64,000 nucleotides of DNA, from the NCBI RefSeq assembly GCF_001579845.1, contig NZ_CP007440.1, positions 4,486,029 to 4,550,028 of the forward strand. Direction: 5' to 3'. Positions 52,232 through 62,749 of this stretch are shown here, in pieces. The stretch's first letter is position 1; every line of letters starts with the position of its first letter. Below the pieces are notes generated by a model that saw only the letters and a list, made by a program, of their open reading frames with translations, did no database searches and had not been told where the DNA came from. Origin of the DNA: Rhodoplanes sp. Z2-YC6860 (lineage in GTDB: Bacteria; Pseudomonadota; Alphaproteobacteria; Rhizobiales; Xanthobacteraceae). The position numbers were made by a program, and so were the translations under genes.

Positions 52232-53164
52232 ATGGCTCAGATCACTGCACAGATGGTGAAAGACCTGCGCGAGATGACCGGCGCAGGCATGATGGATTGC
52301 AAGGCCGCCCTCGGCGAGACCTCGGGCAATGTGGATGCTGCGGTCGACTGGCTGCGCAAGAAGGGCCTGTCGAAGGCCGCGAAGAAGGCCGATCGCGTCG
52401 CGGCGGAAGGCCTGATCGGCGTTGCCGTGAAGGGCACCAAGGGTGTCGTGGTCGAGGTTAATTCCGAGACCGACTTCGTGGCCCGCAACGACCTGTTCCA
52501 GGGCCTCGTCAAGATGATCGCCGATGTGGCGCTCGATGTCGGCGCCGACCTCGAGAAGATCAAGGCTGCCAAAGTCGGCAGCAAAACCGTCGCGGATGCC
52601 ATCACCGAGACCGTCGCCAAGGTCGGCGAGAACATGACGCTGCGCCGTGCCGCCGAAATCAAGGTCGGCCAGGGTGCGGTCGGCAGCTACGTGCACAACG
52701 CCGTCATCGACGGGCTTGGCAAGATGGGCGTGCTGGTCGGCCTCGAGTCGACCGGCAAGGCCGACGAGCTTGCGGCGCTCGGCCGGCAGCTTGCGATGCA
52801 CGTTGCCTCGGCGAATCCGCTGGCGGTCGATCCGTCGGGTCTCGATCCGGCAATCGTGACGCGCGAGAAGGACGTGCTCGCCGACAAGTTCAAGGCGCAG
52901 GGCAAGCCGGCCAACATGATCGAGAAGATCGTCGAGTCCGGCATCAGGACTTTCTACAAGGAAGTCTGCCTGCTCGAGCAGCCGTTCATCTTCGACGACA
53001 AGAAGAGCGTCACGCAGGCGCTCAAGGAAGCCGAAGGCAAGGTGGGCGGGCCGATCAAGATCACCGGCTTCGTGCGCTTCAAGCTCGGCGAGGGCGTCGA
53101 GAAGCAGGAGTCCGATTTCGCGGCCGAAGTGGCGGCGGCGTCGGGCGTGACCAAGCCCAACTGA
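52232..53164 (+). CDS. tsf: Translation elongation factor Ts
   Basis: A 310-residue EF-Ts, the exchange factor that recharges EF-Tu with GTP. The N-terminal domain ([19 protein letters not shown]) and the core signature ([16 protein letters not shown]) are clear, as is the C-terminal [14 protein letters not shown]. Start ATG 52232 gives [10 protein letters not shown]; an ATG 9 bases upstream (52223) is possible but less standard. Co-transcribed with rpsB, as in most bacteria. Confidence 0.97.
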   Translation: MAQITAQMVKDLREMTGAGMMDCKAALGETSGNVDAAVDWLRKKGLSKAAKKADRVAAEGLIGVAVKGTKGVVVEVNSETDFVARNDLFQGLVKMIADVALDVGADLEKIKAAKVGSKTVADAITETVAKVGENMTLRRAAEIKVGQGAVGSYVHNAVIDGLGKMGVLVGLESTGKADELAALGRQLAMHVASANPLAVDPSGLDPAIVTREKDVLADKFKAQGKPANMIEKIVESGIRTFYKEVCLLEQPFIFDDKKSVTQALKEAEGKVGGPIKITGFVRFKLGEGVEKQESDFAAEVAAASGVTKPN

Positions 53165-53206
53165 CGGTCATTGAGGTCGACGGCCACCGACGGGAGACAC
53201 ACTGGA

Positions 53207-53935
53207 ATGGATGCGGCCCCGAACAGCCCCGCCTATCACCGTGTGATCGTCAAGGTATCGGGTGAGGCGCTGTCGGGACCGGAAGGCTTCGGCATCCATC
53301 AGCCGACCGTCGACCGCATCGCCGAGGATCTGATCGCTGCGCGCAAGGCAGGCTTTGCGCTCGGTGTGGTCGTCGGCGGCGGCAACATCCTTCGCGGCGT
53401 CAAGATGTCGGGCAAGAGCCTGTCGCGGCCGACCGCCGATTCGATGGGCATGCTGGCCACCGTCATGAACGGGCTCGTGCTCGAGGCCGCGATCGAACGG
53501 CTTGGCGCGCCGGCTCGCACCATGTCGGCGCTGAGCATGCCGCAGGTCTGCGAGACCTACGAGCGGGCGCGCGCGCTGCGCCATTTCGAGGAAAACCGCA
53601 TCGTGGTGTTCGCGGGCGGCACCGGCAATCCGTTCTTTACCACCGATACCACCGCCGTTCTGCGCGCCGCCGAGATGGAATGCGACGCGGTGCTCAAGGC
53701 CACCGACGTCGATGGGGTCTACAGCGCCGATCCCAAAAAAGACCCCAAAGCGGAGCGTTATGATCGAATCTCGCTGAAAGAGGCGTTCGATCGGGACTTG
53801 AAGGTTCTGGATGCCACGGCCTTCGCGCTTGCCCGGGAAAACAGTATGCCTATCATCGTGTTTTCGATCCGAGTACCGGGGGCAATCGAAGCGGTCCTGC
53901 GTGGCACGGGCCGCGCGACAGTTGTCGGTGGATAA
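53207..53935 (+). CDS. pyrH: UMP kinase
   Basis: A 242-residue hexameric UMP kinase of the amino-acid-kinase fold, making UDP from UMP. Motifs: [18 protein letters not shown] at the N-terminus, [26 protein letters not shown] and [20 protein letters not shown] 53207 is the family start, preceded by GGGAG 14 bp upstream; the frame continues to 53171. Gene order tsf-pyrH-frr is standard. Confidence 0.97.
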   Translation: MDAAPNSPAYHRVIVKVSGEALSGPEGFGIHQPTVDRIAEDLIAARKAGFALGVVVGGGNILRGVKMSGKSLSRPTADSMGMLATVMNGLVLEAAIERLGAPARTMSALSMPQVCETYERARALRHFEENRIVVFAGGTGNPFFTTDTTAVLRAAEMECDAVLKATDVDGVYSADPKKDPKAERYDRISLKEAFDRDLKVLDATAFALARENSMPIIVFSIRVPGAIEAVLRGTGRATVVGG

Positions 53936-54010
53936 GTTCGGATTGGGGCGCTCAGCGGCGTCCGAATCCGGTGATGCAGACGAGCGCTCAGAGGCCGGTT
54001 GGAGGGGCTC

Positions 54011-54571
54011 ATGGCATCGAACTATGACATCAACGAACTCAAGCGGCGGATGCAGGGTGCGCTTGGGGCCCTGAAGACGGAACTGGGCGGCCTGCGTACG
54101 GGCCGCGCCTCGGCGCACCTGCTCGATCCGGTTCATGTCGACGCCTATGGGCAGAGCATGCCGCTCAACCAGGTTGCGACCGTAAGCGTGCCGCAGCCGC
54201 GCATGATCAGCGTTCAGGTCTGGGACCGTTCGATGGTCGCGGCGGTGGAGAAGGCGATCCTGGCCGCAAACCTCGGCTTAACACCGTCGAGCGAAGGGCA
54301 GGTGATCCACCTTCGGTTGCCTGAGCTCAACACGGAGCGCCGCCAGGAACTCGTCAAGCTGGCGCACAAATACGCCGAGACCGCCAAGGTCGCGGTTCGT
54401 CACGTGCGCCGCGACGGTTTGGACCTCCTCAAGAAGCTCGAAAAGGATCACACGATCAGCCAGGACGATCACAAGCGGATGGACACCGAGGTCCAGAAAG
54501 CGACCGATCAGTCCATCGCCGATATCGATCAACTGCTCGGCAGCAAGGAAAAGGAGATCATGACGGTCTGA
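54011..54571 (+). CDS. frr: Ribosome recycling factor
   Basis: A 186-residue L-shaped RRF that splits post-termination ribosomes with EF-G. Typical segments: [54 protein letters not shown] and [18 protein letters not shown] 54011 has GGAGGGG upstream. It ends 11 bp before uppS. Confidence 0.97.
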   Translation: MASNYDINELKRRMQGALGALKTELGGLRTGRASAHLLDPVHVDAYGQSMPLNQVATVSVPQPRMISVQVWDRSMVAAVEKAILAANLGLTPSSEGQVIHLRLPELNTERRQELVKLAHKYAETAKVAVRHVRRDGLDLLKKLEKDHTISQDDHKRMDTEVQKATDQSIADIDQLLGSKEKEIMTV

Positions 54572-54582
54572 GCCGTCTCGCC

Positions 54583-55329
54583 ATGCCCAGCAATCCGCCC
54601 CCAATACAGCCGTTTGAGGCGCCCAGGCATGTGGCCATCATCATGGATGGCAACGGCCGCTGGGCATCGGCGCGCGGGCTGACGCGCGGCGAGGGGCATC
54701 GTCGCGGAGTGGAAGCGCTGCGCAAAACCGTGCGCGCCGCAGGCGAAATCGGCATTTCCTACCTCACGATCTTTTCGTTCAGCGCCGAGAACTGGTCGCG
54801 GCCGCCCTCGGAAATCCGCGACCTGATGGGCCTGCTGCGGCGGTTCATCCGCAACGATCTGGCGGAGCTGCATCAGAACCGCGTGAAGGTGCGGGTGATC
54901 GGCGAGCGCAACGATCTCGATCCGGAAATCCGCCGTCTGCTCGATGAGGCGGAAGAACTCACCCGCAACAACGACAAGCTCACACTGATCGTGGCCTTCA
55001 ACTACGGCGCCCGGCAGGAGATCGCGCGGGCGGCCGCGAAGCTTGCCGCCAGGGTCCGCGCCGGTGAGATCGATCCATCCGCGGTGACCGCCGACCTGAT
55101 CGGCCAGAACCTCGATGCGCCGGATCTGCCCGATCCCGACCTCATCATCCGCACCAGCGGCGAGCAGCGGCTGTCGAACTTCCTGCTTTGGCAAGCCGCT
55201 TACAGCGAGCTGGTGTTTGTGCCGACCTACTGGCCGGACTTCGATCGCGCCGCGCTTGAAGGCGCCATCGCCGAATATCATCGCCGCGAGCGGCGGTTCG
55301 GCGGGCTGATCGCGCAGACCGGATCCTGA
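54583..55329 (+). CDS. uppS: Isoprenyl transferase (undecaprenyl diphosphate synthase)
   Basis: A 248-residue cis-prenyltransferase that builds the C55 lipid carrier for peptidoglycan and O-antigen from farnesyl diphosphate. The catalytic start [18 protein letters not shown] holds the essential Asp, followed by [14 protein letters not shown] and [19 protein letters not shown]. It has a normal length and starts 11 bp after frr; cdsA begins 2 bp after its stop. Confidence 0.96.
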   Translation: MPSNPPPIQPFEAPRHVAIIMDGNGRWASARGLTRGEGHRRGVEALRKTVRAAGEIGISYLTIFSFSAENWSRPPSEIRDLMGLLRRFIRNDLAELHQNRVKVRVIGERNDLDPEIRRLLDEAEELTRNNDKLTLIVAFNYGARQEIARAAAKLAARVRAGEIDPSAVTADLIGQNLDAPDLPDPDLIIRTSGEQRLSNFLLWQAAYSELVFVPTYWPDFDRAALEGAIAEYHRRERRFGGLIAQTGS

Positions 55330-55331
55330 TC

Positions 55332-56195
55332 GTGGTCCCCGCACATTCGGCCGAGGACCCGCCTAAGCTGTCGATGCTGGCCGGGCGCAGCAATCTTGCG
55401 CTCCGCATCGTCTCCTCGCTGGTGCTCGCGCCGCTCGCGATCGCGGCCGCTTATTTCGGCGGCGTGATCTTCATCGTGTTCTGGGCCGCGGCGGCGCTGA
55501 TCGTGTTCTGGGAGTGGCAGACGCTGGTCTGCGCGCACGACCGCAACGCCGTGCTGGCGATCGGCGGGGCCGCTCTGGTGGGTGCGGCCGTCATGCTGTT
55601 CGGCAACCTCAACGGCACCGCGCTTGCGCTCGTGGCGCTGGGCGGATTGGGATCTGCAGCCTTGGCGTCACGGAGCAGGCGGGCCTGGTGCGCCTCCGGA
55701 CTGCTCTATGGCGCCGCACTGCTGATCGCACCGGTGATCCTGCGCAGCGATGCCTCGTTGGGATTCGCTGCGATCCTGTTCGTGTTCGCCGTGGTCTGGC
55801 TCAGCGACATCGCGGCCTATTTCACGGGCCGGGCTCTCGGCGGGCCGAAGTTGATGCCGCGGGTCAGCCCCAACAAGACTTGGTCGGGGGCGATCGGCGG
55901 AACCTTGGCCGCGATGCTTGGCGGCGTCTTGGTGGCGCGCTATTTCGGGGTCGCCAATATGGCCGCTGTCGCGGTTGTTGCCCTGGTGTTGTCGCTCGTC
56001 TCGCAGGCCGGCGACCTGTTCGAATCCTGGGTCAAGCGGCGCTTCGACACCAAGGACGCGAGCCAGCTCATTCCGGGACATGGCGGCCTCATGGACCGCC
56101 TGGACGGGTTCGTGACCGCGGCGCTTGCGGCCGTGTTGATTGGAATGGCCCACGGCGGGGTGCCTGCTCCGGCCCGCGGCCTCATGGTATGGTGA
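55332..56195 (+). CDS. cdsA: Phosphatidate cytidylyltransferase
   Basis: A 287-residue integral membrane enzyme with about seven helices that makes CDP-diacylglycerol, precursor of all phospholipids. The CDP-alcohol synthase signature is intact at the C-terminal end: [20 protein letters not shown] followed by GGLMDRLDG. Start is GTG 55332; an internal ATG at residue 15 (55374) is the alternative. The end overlaps or abuts dxr. Confidence 0.94.
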   Translation: MVPAHSAEDPPKLSMLAGRSNLALRIVSSLVLAPLAIAAAYFGGVIFIVFWAAAALIVFWEWQTLVCAHDRNAVLAIGGAALVGAAVMLFGNLNGTALALVALGGLGSAALASRSRRAWCASGLLYGAALLIAPVILRSDASLGFAAILFVFAVVWLSDIAAYFTGRALGGPKLMPRVSPNKTWSGAIGGTLAAMLGGVLVARYFGVANMAAVAVVALVLSLVSQAGDLFESWVKRRFDTKDASQLIPGHGGLMDRLDGFVTAALAAVLIGMAHGGVPAPARGLMVW

Positions 56196-56200
56196 GAGCG

Positions 56201-57430
56201 ATGCAAGTCGTAAATCCGCATGTTCGCGCCGAGCGCAGGCCTGTCGAGGCGGTCCGCACCGTCACGGTCCTGGGCGCGACGGGCTCGGTCGGCATGAGCA
56301 CGGTCGACCTGCTCAAGCGCGGCAACGGCCGTTACGCGGTCGAGGCGGTGACCGCCCACAAGAACGGCGCCCAGCTCGCCCAGATCGCGCGCGATCTCAA
56401 TGCCCGTTTCGCGGTGGTGGCCGATCCCGCAGCCTACGATGACCTCAAGGCGGCGCTCGCCGGCAGCGGCATCCAAGCGGGCTGCGGCGAGAGTGCACTG
56501 GTCGAGGCCGCGCAACGCCCGGCCGACTGGGTGATGGCCGCCGTCAGCGGCTCGGTCGGATTGAAGCCCACGCTCGCCGCGGCCAAGCGCGGCGCCACGG
56601 TGGCGCTCGCCAACAAGGAATGCATGGTCTGCGCCGGTGCCATGTTCATGCGCACGGCGGCTGCGTCCGGCGCGAGCGTGTTGCCGGTGGACTCCGAACA
56701 CAACGCGATTTTCCAGGCGCTGAGCGCCGGCCCGCGCGAGGACGTGAGCCGCATCTTCATTACTGCGTCCGGCGGACCGTTCCGCACCTGGACGCGCGAG
56801 GCCATGCGCGCCGCGACGGTCGAGCAGGCGCTTAAGCATCCAAACTGGTCGATGGGTCCGAAGATCACCATCGATTCGGCGACCATGATGAACAAGTGCC
56901 TCGAGCTGATCGAGGCGCATCACCTGTTCGCCGCGCCGCCGTCACAGCTCGCCGTGCTGGTGCATCCGCAGTCGATCATTCACGGCATGGTCGAGTACCG
57001 CGACGGCTCGGTGGTGGCGCAGCTCGGCTCGCCCGACATGCGGACCCCGATCGCACATTGTCTGGCCTATCCGATGCGGATCGATGGTCCCTCCGCCAAG
57101 CTCGATCTGGCCAAACTCGGCCAATTGACCTTCGAGGCACCCGATCCGGAACGCTTCCCGTCGCTGGCGCTGGGGCAGCGGGCGATGGAAACAGGTGGCG
57201 CCGCGCCGACCATCCTCAATGCCGCCAATGAGGTGGCGGTGGCGGCGTTCCTCAACCGCAAAATCGGGTTTGGCGGTATTCCCGCTCTGGTCGAAGCGGC
57301 GCTCGACGCGGCGGAGCGTCGCAACGCCACCGCGGAGCCCCAGGATATCGACGAGGCACTGGCCGTCGACCATATGACAAGATCATTGGCGAACGAGCTT
57401 TTGCCTGAAATCGCCGCAAAGTCAGTTTAA
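56201..57430 (+). CDS. dxr: 1-deoxy-D-xylulose 5-phosphate reductoisomerase
   Basis: A 409-residue enzyme of the MEP isoprenoid pathway, converting DXP to MEP with NADPH. The nucleotide site is [18 protein letters not shown]; metal and substrate residues lie in [21 protein letters not shown] and [16 protein letters not shown]. Start is uncertain: ATG 56189, overlapping cdsA by 7 bp, and ATG 56201 are both possible; I chose the latter because it has a GAGAG stretch upstream. It supplies isoprenoid units used by UppS two genes before. Confidence 0.94.
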   Translation: MQVVNPHVRAERRPVEAVRTVTVLGATGSVGMSTVDLLKRGNGRYAVEAVTAHKNGAQLAQIARDLNARFAVVADPAAYDDLKAALAGSGIQAGCGESALVEAAQRPADWVMAAVSGSVGLKPTLAAAKRGATVALANKECMVCAGAMFMRTAAASGASVLPVDSEHNAIFQALSAGPREDVSRIFITASGGPFRTWTREAMRAATVEQALKHPNWSMGPKITIDSATMMNKCLELIEAHHLFAAPPSQLAVLVHPQSIIHGMVEYRDGSVVAQLGSPDMRTPIAHCLAYPMRIDGPSAKLDLAKLGQLTFEAPDPERFPSLALGQRAMETGGAAPTILNAANEVAVAAFLNRKIGFGGIPALVEAALDAAERRNATAEPQDIDEALAVDHMTRSLANELLPEIAAKSV

Positions 57431-57479
57431 GAGTTCCAGTGGGGCGGAAGAACAAAACCGGCAGGGGAACGGGGCCAGA

Positions 57480-58637
57480 ATGGACGTCTTCAGTCATTTG
57501 ACGCTGTGGGGCGGAGGTGTCACCGGGTGGGTGATTCCGTTCCTGTTCGGCCTCAGCGTCGTGGTTTTCTTCCACGAGCTCGGCCATTTCCTTGTTGCGC
57601 GCTACTGCGGCGTCAGGGTTCTGACCTTCTCGCTGGGCTTCGGTCCGGAGCTCGCCGGCTTCAATGATCGGCACGGCACCCGCTGGAAAATCTCCGCGGT
57701 GCCGCTCGGCGGTTACGTCAAATTCTTCGGCGACGAAAATGCCGCCAGCGTCCCTGACCAGTCCACGGTCGAAAAGATGTCGGCCGAGGAGCGCAAGCAC
57801 AGCTTTTTCTATCAGCCGCTCCGCAACCGGGCTGCCGTCGTCGTGGCCGGGCCGATGGCCAATTTCATCCTGGCGATCGTGATTTTCGCCGTCGTGTTCT
57901 CGGTCTACGGCCGGCAGCTCACATCGGCGCGCGTCGACGCGGTGGTGCCTGATTCTGCCGCCGCAGCGGCGGGCCTTCAGCCTGGCGACCTCGTGCTGTC
58001 CATCAACGGCAGCAAGATCGAGAGCTTCTCCGACATGCAGCGTGTGGTCAGCGCCAATGCCGGCCGGACGCTAAACCTCGAGATCGATCGCGGCGGCCTG
58101 CCGATGACGCTCAACGCGACCCCGCAGCTCAAGCGGGGCAAGGATGGATTCGGCAACAGCACCTGCCAGGCGGTGCTGGGCGTCAGCCGATCCATGGCCG
58201 CAGGCGACATCAAGACCGAAACCGTTGATCCACTGAGCGCCGTCTGGCTCGGCACCAAGGAAACCTGGTCGATCATCGACCGCACATTCTCGTTCGTCGG
58301 CGGGCTGTTTGCCGGAACCGAGTGCGCCGATCAGGTGGGTGGGGTGGTCAAGATCGCCCAGATTTCCGGCCAGGTTGCGAGCCTGGGCTTCATGCCGGTG
58401 CTGCAGCTGGCCGCCATGCTGTCGGTCTCGATCGGCCTGCTGAACCTGTTCCCGGTGCCGCTGCTCGATGGCGGACACCTTATGTTCTACGCGATCGAGG
58501 GGGTCCTTGGGCGGCCGCTGCCAGAGCGCGCCCAGGAAATAGGCTTTCGAATCGGCTTCGCGATTGTCGTGATGTTAATGATTTTTACTTTTATTAACGA
58601 CACTAGTCCGTGGTGGTCGCGGCTCGTGGCGTCATAA
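57480..58637 (+). CDS. rseP: RseP-type site-2 protease
   Basis: A 385-residue intramembrane zinc protease (M50). The catalytic HELGH (His32, Glu33, His36) sits in the first helix, and the second metal motif is NLFPVPLLDGGHLMFYAIE. A PDZ domain lies between, at about residues 125-215 (DAVVPDSAAAAAGLQPGDLVLSING). It should cleave anti-sigma factors or signal-peptide remnants. One PDZ is seen where E. coli RseP has two. Located between dxr and bamA as in most proteobacteria. Confidence 0.94.
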   Translation: MDVFSHLTLWGGGVTGWVIPFLFGLSVVVFFHELGHFLVARYCGVRVLTFSLGFGPELAGFNDRHGTRWKISAVPLGGYVKFFGDENAASVPDQSTVEKMSAEERKHSFFYQPLRNRAAVVVAGPMANFILAIVIFAVVFSVYGRQLTSARVDAVVPDSAAAAAGLQPGDLVLSINGSKIESFSDMQRVVSANAGRTLNLEIDRGGLPMTLNATPQLKRGKDGFGNSTCQAVLGVSRSMAAGDIKTETVDPLSAVWLGTKETWSIIDRTFSFVGGLFAGTECADQVGGVVKIAQISGQVASLGFMPVLQLAAMLSVSIGLLNLFPVPLLDGGHLMFYAIEGVLGRPLPERAQEIGFRIGFAIVVMLMIFTFINDTSPWWSRLVAS

Positions 58638-58825
58638 TTCTGCGTCCTATGGGACACGGTCTGGGGGAAATATCCGGCGGAAACGACATTCCTGCTGGAA
58701 TCGGGGGACACGCAACAGCCGACTGTGTTGCGAAGTGGGAAAAAGCCTGTACAAACATGGTCCTGGGTGGGTCCCGCAATATCGCCGTCCAGTCGGTAAT
58801 ATGGGTCGCAGAGGGCGCATTGCGC

Positions 58826-61264
58826 ATGACGTTGTGGGTGCGGTGGCTAAGGGGATTGTGTCTGGTTGGCGCTGTCCTGTCGGGTGGGATCTTGGCGGCC
58901 GGATTCGGCGCCGTGGCGACTTCCACTCATGCATTTGCTCAGGCCTCTCAGATCGTCGTTGAGGGCAACCGCCGGGTCGAAGCCGAGACCGTCCGATCCT
59001 ATTTCCGGACCAATCCGGGTGAGCGGCTCGACAGCTTCAAGATCGACCAGGCGCTGAAGGCGCTATACGCCACTGGCCTGTTCCAGGACGTGCGAATCAA
59101 CCAGTCGGGCGGCCGGCTGGTCGTCACCGTTATCGAGAATCCGGTGATCAACCGGGTGGCCTTCGAAGGCAACAAGAAGATCAAGGACGACCAACTCGCC
59201 AACGAGGTGCAGTCACGCGCCCGTGGCACCTTGTCCCGGCCGACCGTGCAGGCCGACGTGCAGCGGGTCGTGGAGATCTACCGTCGCAACGGCCGTTTCG
59301 ACATCCGGGTCGAACCCAAGATCATCGATCTGCCGAACAACCGCGTCGACCTCGTCTTCGAGATCCACGAGGGCGAAAAGACCGGCGTGAAGAAGATCAT
59401 CTTCGTCGGCAACAAGTCTTACGGCGATCAGCGTCTGAAAGACGAAATCAAGACCCAGGAAACGTTCTGGCTGTTTTCGTTCCTGCAGCAGGCGGACATC
59501 TACGATCCCGATCGGATCGAGGCGGACCGCGATCTGCTCCGCCGTTTCTACCTCAAGCACGGCTTCGCCGACGTGCGCGTCGTCTCGGCCGTATCGGTCT
59601 ACGACCCGACCCAGAAGGGCTTCATCGTCACCTATACGATCGAGGAAGGTGACCGCTACAAGTTCGGCAAGGTCAACATCCAGTCCAACATCTCGGTGGT
59701 CGAGCCCAACGGACTTTACTCGCGGCTGCGGGCCGCGCCGGGGGCCATCTACAACGCCGAAGCGGTCGAGAAGTCGGTCGAGAATCTCTCCATCGAAGTG
59801 GCGCGACGCGGTTATCCGTTTGCGGTGGTGCGCCCCAATGGCGACCGTGATCCGCAAACCAAAACCATCAACGTCGCGTTCGTGATCGACGACGGCCCGC
59901 GCATCTACATCGAGCGCATCAATGTGCGCGGCAACACCCGTACCCGCGATTACGTGATCCGCCGCGAGTTCGACGTCGGTGAGGGCGATGCCTACAACCG
60001 CGCGCTGATCGATCGCGCCGAACGCCGGCTCAAGAACCTCAACTACTTCAAGAACGTCAAAATCACCAACGAGCCCGGCTCCGCACCCGACCGGATCGTG
60101 ATCAATGTCGACGTTGAAGAACAGCCCACTGGCGAGTTTTCGATCGCAGGCGGTTATTCGACCGCTGACGGCGCCATGGCCGAGCTCAGCGTCGCAGAGC
60201 GAAATCTGCTCGGACAAGGTCAGTACGCGCGCTTCGCCGTGCAATACGGTCAGCGCGCCCGCGGTTTCGAATTGTCGTTCGCCGAGCCGTTCTTCATGGG
60301 GTACCGCCTCGGCGTTGGCGTCGATCTTTACGCCAAGCAGACGCTGGCCTCGAACTACATCTCGTATGACAGCTCGACCATCGGCATCGGCTTGCGCGCA
60401 GGCTTCCAGCTCAGCGAGGAGCTGTCGTTCCAGGCGCGCTACAACATCTATCGTCAGGAGATCACGCTCCCTGACTATCTGAACAACTGTCAGTTCTCGC
60501 AGGCGGCCCTCGACTTCCAGCGCGGCATTGGGCCGGGCGTGCAACCAAGTAATGGGTGCTACTCCGACGGCGAAGCCTCGCTTGCCGTGCGTAAAGAGCT
60601 CGCCGCGGGCCCGGTGCTTGTCTCGATGCTCGGCTATACGTTGGCCTACAGCACCCTCGACAACAACCGTAACCCGACCAGCGGCCTCTATGCCGAACTT
60701 AAGCAAGACTTTGCCGGCGTCGGCGGCGACGTGAACTTCATCCGCACGACCGGCGAAATGCGCACCTACCACGAGCTCTTCTCGGACGTGGTCGGCGTCT
60801 TCAAACTCCAAGGCGGAAATATCGCGGGCTGGGGCAGCAAAGACCTGCGCATGCTGGATCACTTCCAGATGGGTCCGAACCTGGTCCGCGGCTTTGCGCC
60901 GGCCGGCATCGGTCCGCGTGACCTGCTCAGCACCAATCAGGATCCGCTGGGCGGCACGATGTTCTGGGGTGCGTCGGTCGAGGCGCAGGCGCCATTCTCC
61001 TTCCTGCCGAAGGATGCGGGCCTCAAGGGCGCGGTGTTCGCCGACGTCGGATCGCTCTGGGATTACAAAGGCCCGACCACGTGGGACGTAACCGGTGAAA
61101 AGCTCAATCCGGCCGATACGTCGTCGCCGCGGGCCTCGGTCGGTGTCGGCCTGATTTGGAATTCACCGTTCGGTCCGCTGCGCTTCGACTACGCTGTCCC
61201 GCTCCTGAAGCAGGACTACGACCGGGTCCAACAGTTCCGGTTCGGTGGCGGCACCAAGTTCTAA
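58826..61264 (+). CDS. bamA: Outer membrane assembly factor BamA
   Basis: An 812-residue Omp85 protein. Signal peptide (WLRGLCLVGAVLSGGILAAG, cleavage near AFAQA) is followed by five POTRA domains (about residues 40-430) and a 16-strand barrel. The barrel has the conserved GNIAGWGSKDL, LVRGFAPAGIGPRD and the ending FRFGGGTKF. It inserts beta-barrel proteins, including autotransporters, into the outer membrane. ATG 58826 was chosen because it begins the signal peptide; upstream in-frame codons reach 58610. The 188-bp gap after rseP has no gene. Confidence 0.95.
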   Translation: MTLWVRWLRGLCLVGAVLSGGILAAGFGAVATSTHAFAQASQIVVEGNRRVEAETVRSYFRTNPGERLDSFKIDQALKALYATGLFQDVRINQSGGRLVVTVIENPVINRVAFEGNKKIKDDQLANEVQSRARGTLSRPTVQADVQRVVEIYRRNGRFDIRVEPKIIDLPNNRVDLVFEIHEGEKTGVKKIIFVGNKSYGDQRLKDEIKTQETFWLFSFLQQADIYDPDRIEADRDLLRRFYLKHGFADVRVVSAVSVYDPTQKGFIVTYTIEEGDRYKFGKVNIQSNISVVEPNGLYSRLRAAPGAIYNAEAVEKSVENLSIEVARRGYPFAVVRPNGDRDPQTKTINVAFVIDDGPRIYIERINVRGNTRTRDYVIRREFDVGEGDAYNRALIDRAERRLKNLNYFKNVKITNEPGSAPDRIVINVDVEEQPTGEFSIAGGYSTADGAMAELSVAERNLLGQGQYARFAVQYGQRARGFELSFAEPFFMGYRLGVGVDLYAKQTLASNYISYDSSTIGIGLRAGFQLSEELSFQARYNIYRQEITLPDYLNNCQFSQAALDFQRGIGPGVQPSNGCYSDGEASLAVRKELAAGPVLVSMLGYTLAYSTLDNNRNPTSGLYAELKQDFAGVGGDVNFIRTTGEMRTYHELFSDVVGVFKLQGGNIAGWGSKDLRMLDHFQMGPNLVRGFAPAGIGPRDLLSTNQDPLGGTMFWGASVEAQAPFSFLPKDAGLKGAVFADVGSLWDYKGPTTWDVTGEKLNPADTSSPRASVGVGLIWNSPFGPLRFDYAVPLLKQDYDRVQQFRFGGGTKF

Positions 61265-61290
61265 GCGTGGTTTGACGCATTCCATGGCAC

Positions 61291-61310
61291 GGCGGGCCGT
61301 CAGGCCCGCC
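61291..61310. other. Hairpin between bamA and fabZ
   Basis: GGCGGGCC / GGCCCGCC (8-bp perfect stem, 4-base loop) lies 26 bp after the bamA stop, without a T-run. It sits in the 201-bp gap (61265-61465) where lpxD would normally be. No lpxD remnant can be read there; a 16-bp palindrome at 61402-61417 is the only other feature. Confidence 0.5.
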
Positions 61311-61465
61311 CCGGGCAGGCCTTTCGGCGGTCTGGCTCAAAACCGCCTCATCATGCTAATCCGACCGTGTCGGTTCGATCTGGCGGCGCGGCTGCGCAAG
61401 GCCATGATCGATCATGGTTTTCGGCCCATCGAGGTCAGGGCCCAGGATCCGGGGGAGATGAACAC

Positions 61466-61921
61466 ATGAGCGGCGAGACGGTTGACGCCATCGGCATTCA
61501 CGAGATTCTCGCCGCGTTGCCGCACCGCTATCCGTTCCTCATGATCGATAAGGTCATCGACATCCGCGGCGACGAGCACGGCATCGGCATCAAGAACGTC
61601 ACCGTCAACGAGCCGCAGTTCCTCGGCCACTTTCCGAGCACGCCCGTGATGCCGGGGGTGCTGATGCTCGAAGGCATGGCGCAGACCGCGGGCGTGCTCT
61701 GCATCCGGTCGCTGCCCGGCGAGGTCAAGCCGACGCTGGTCTATTTCCTGACCATCGACAAAGCCAAGTTCCGCAAGCCGGTGATCCCCGGCGACCGGAT
61801 CGAGTACCACATGACCCGCCTCAAGCGGCGCAAGAACATGTGGTGGTACCGCGGCGAAGCCAAGGTCGACGGCGAGCTCGTCGCCGAGGCCGAGCTCGGC
61901 GCGATGATCGCAGAGGCCTGA
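61466..61921 (+). CDS. fabZ: 3-hydroxyacyl-ACP dehydratase FabZ
   Basis: A 151-residue hot-dog-fold dehydratase of fatty acid synthesis. Family marks: [33 protein letters not shown] with the catalytic His and Glu, and [14 protein letters not shown]. It removes water from 3-hydroxyacyl-ACP, the same acyl pool LpxA draws on. ATG 61466 follows GGGGGAG. The stop is 1 bp before lpxA, so the two are coupled. Confidence 0.96.
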   Translation: MSGETVDAIGIHEILAALPHRYPFLMIDKVIDIRGDEHGIGIKNVTVNEPQFLGHFPSTPVMPGVLMLEGMAQTAGVLCIRSLPGEVKPTLVYFLTIDKAKFRKPVIPGDRIEYHMTRLKRRKNMWWYRGEAKVDGELVAEAELGAMIAEA

Positions 61922-61922
61922 A

Positions 61923-62741
61923 ATGCCACGGATCGATCCCTCATCGCGCGTCGCAGACGGCGCCAAGCTTGCCGATGATGTCGAGGTCGGTCCGTTCTGC
62001 ACCGTTGGGCCGGGCGTGGAATTGCGCGCAGGCGTGCGGCTCCTGTCCCACGTCAATGTCACCGGCGTGACCACCATCGGAGAGCGGACCGTGGTCTATC
62101 CGTTCGCCTCGCTCGGCACGCCGCCGCAATCGACCGGCTATCGCGGCGGCGCCACGCGCCTCACCGTCGGCGCCGATTGCCAGCTCCGCGAGGGTGTCAC
62201 CATCTCGACCGGCACCGAAGACGCTGGCTGGGTCACCAGCGTCGGCGACAAGTGTTTCATGATGGCGAATTCTCACGTCGGCCACGATTGCCATGTCGGC
62301 GACAATGTCACCTTCGCCAACGGTGCTTTGCTCGGCGGCCACGTCGAGGTCGGCAACGGCGTGTTCATCGGCGGCAACGCCGCCGTGCATCAGTTTTGCC
62401 GGATCGGCGAGGGCGCCATGGTGGGCGGCGTGAGCGGCGTCACCCGCAACATCATTCCGTTCGGCTTCGCGTTCGGTCCGAAAGCCGACCTGGTCGGATT
62501 GAACGTTGTCGGTCTCAGGCGCCGGAAATTCTCCCGAAGCGATCTCCATCGCATTCGCGGCGCCTACCAGGCGCTGTTTTTTGGCGCGGAAACCTTCGCA
62601 GAGCGCTTCGAACGGATCAGTGCCGAATACGCAAGCGACCCGGTGATCAGCAGGATCGTGACCTTCATCCGCGAAGCCGGAAAGCGTCCATTGATGATGC
62701 CGGCCGCAGGTGACGCGGGAGGGTCCGACCCGGACCTCTGA
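61923..62741 (+). CDS. lpxA: UDP-N-acetylglucosamine acyltransferase
   Basis: A 272-residue left-handed beta-helix enzyme that starts lipid A synthesis by acylating UDP-GlcNAc (or its diamino analogue). Hexapeptide repeats fill the first 190 residues. The catalytic His is in NSHVGHDCHVG, and the helical C-terminus (GLNVVGLRRRKFSRSDLHRI) is typical. Gly in the FAFGPK segment aligns with the chain-length residue of E. coli LpxA, hinting at a longer acyl chain, an inference. Follows fabZ by 1 bp. Confidence 0.95.
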   Translation: MPRIDPSSRVADGAKLADDVEVGPFCTVGPGVELRAGVRLLSHVNVTGVTTIGERTVVYPFASLGTPPQSTGYRGGATRLTVGADCQLREGVTISTGTEDAGWVTSVGDKCFMMANSHVGHDCHVGDNVTFANGALLGGHVEVGNGVFIGGNAAVHQFCRIGEGAMVGGVSGVTRNIIPFGFAFGPKADLVGLNVVGLRRRKFSRSDLHRIRGAYQALFFGAETFAERFERISAEYASDPVISRIVTFIREAGKRPLMMPAAGDAGGSDPDL

Positions 62742-62749
62742 CAAGCGCG

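Noticed and set aside
61402-61417. A 16-bp perfect palindrome CCATGATCGATCATGG before fabZ
   Set aside because: Short, single in the window, built of GATC/CATG units that pair by chance fairly often, and lacking any promoter context.
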